Below are positions 63,948 to 64,000 of a DNA stretch of 64,000 nucleotides, piece after piece. The position numbers were made by a program, and so were the translations under genes. The notes under the pieces are model-generated. The model did no database searches. It worked only from the letters and a program-made list of their open reading frames with translations, and was not told where the DNA came from. Source of the stretch: JALOOX01 sp964557955 (GTDB taxonomy: Bacteria; Desulfobacterota; Syntrophobacteria; Syntrophobacterales; Syntrophobacteraceae); NCBI GenBank assembly GCA_964557955.1, contig CAZLCS010000022.1, forward strand, positions 19,019 through 83,018. Reading direction: 5' to 3'. How positions within the stretch are numbered: the stretch's first letter is position 1; each line of letters starts with the position of its first letter.

Positions 63948-64000
63948 TACACCTCCACAGAAGAAGATGTCCATTTCGCCGCTCGTCATGCCGGCAATCT
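63944..64000 (-). repeat. Repeat family A, copy 4 (cut by the window end)
   Basis: It starts TTAGTACACCTCCACAG and continues through GTCCATTTCGCCGCTCGTC to GCCGGCAATCT at the window edge, matching copies 1-3 in inverse orientation. Its first bases supply the stop codon of the TPR gene. Confidence 0.85.

Overview
This 64 kb stretch looks like chromosomal DNA from an anaerobic, GC-rich deltaproteobacterium. The gene content fits a Syntrophobacter-like syntroph or sulfate reducer: a minimal SufBC-type Fe-S assembly pair, FdhD beside a cysteine desulfurase, an electron-transfer flavoprotein (ETF) operon whose alpha subunit carries two 4Fe-4S clusters, large hybrid histidine kinases, and a TAXI-type binding protein. 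The genus is an inference from gene content and style; no rRNA, tRNA or CRISPR array was recognised.

Layout. 0-7 kb holds housekeeping genes: a partial DUF116 gene and rsmB on the plus strand, facing the minus-strand operon yhaM-like, holB, ricT-like, metG. 7.1-11.8 kb is a compact plus-strand module of unknown role: a DUF4126 membrane protein with an extra cytoplasmic domain, two paralogous membrane-associated GTPases, and a small PLDc_N-type membrane protein. 11.9-22.7 kb carries ppiD, coaE, a small secreted protein, the two-gene smsCB (sufCB) operon with a good sigma-70-type promoter, an orphan oligopeptide-binding protein, a small gene with its own terminator, decayed sequence, prs and an NCS2 permease. 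22.8-31 kb carries a Nudix hydrolase, fdhD with a class V aminotransferase, a short N-acetylglutamate synthase, secA, argJ and hsp20. 31.3-35.8 kb holds a glutaredoxin/thioredoxin-reductase fusion, an alpha-glucan phosphorylase, and a broken IS5-type transposase with other gene debris.

35.8-44.8 kb is a signalling block. Two solute-binding-protein/hybrid-kinase gene pairs are transcribed away from each other, each joined by an ATGA overlap and neither accompanied by transporter permeases. 45.1-50.4 kb is an ETF cassette (ParB-like, etfB, etfA, fixC, fixX) enclosed by a pair of inverted composite repeats. 50.5-58.6 kb is more signalling: a multi-PAS kinase with a sigma-54 response regulator, a lone receiver domain, a PilZ-like protein and a small Cys-pair protein, with pyrF among them. 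58.8-64 kb has a secreted PQQ-type sugar dehydrogenase, a transmembrane Ser/Thr kinase, and a secreted TPR protein divergent from it.

Two non-coding repeat families stand out. Family A (about 135 bp, imperfect terminal inverted repeats) is present at 1.9, 45.3, 50.0 and 63.9 kb. Family B (about 155 bp) is present at 45.1 and 50.2 kb, each time next to an A copy. Most promising for new biology are the twin-GTPase/DUF4126 module, the divergent binding-protein/kinase pairs, and the repeat-bounded ETF cassette with its single-domain ParB-like protein.
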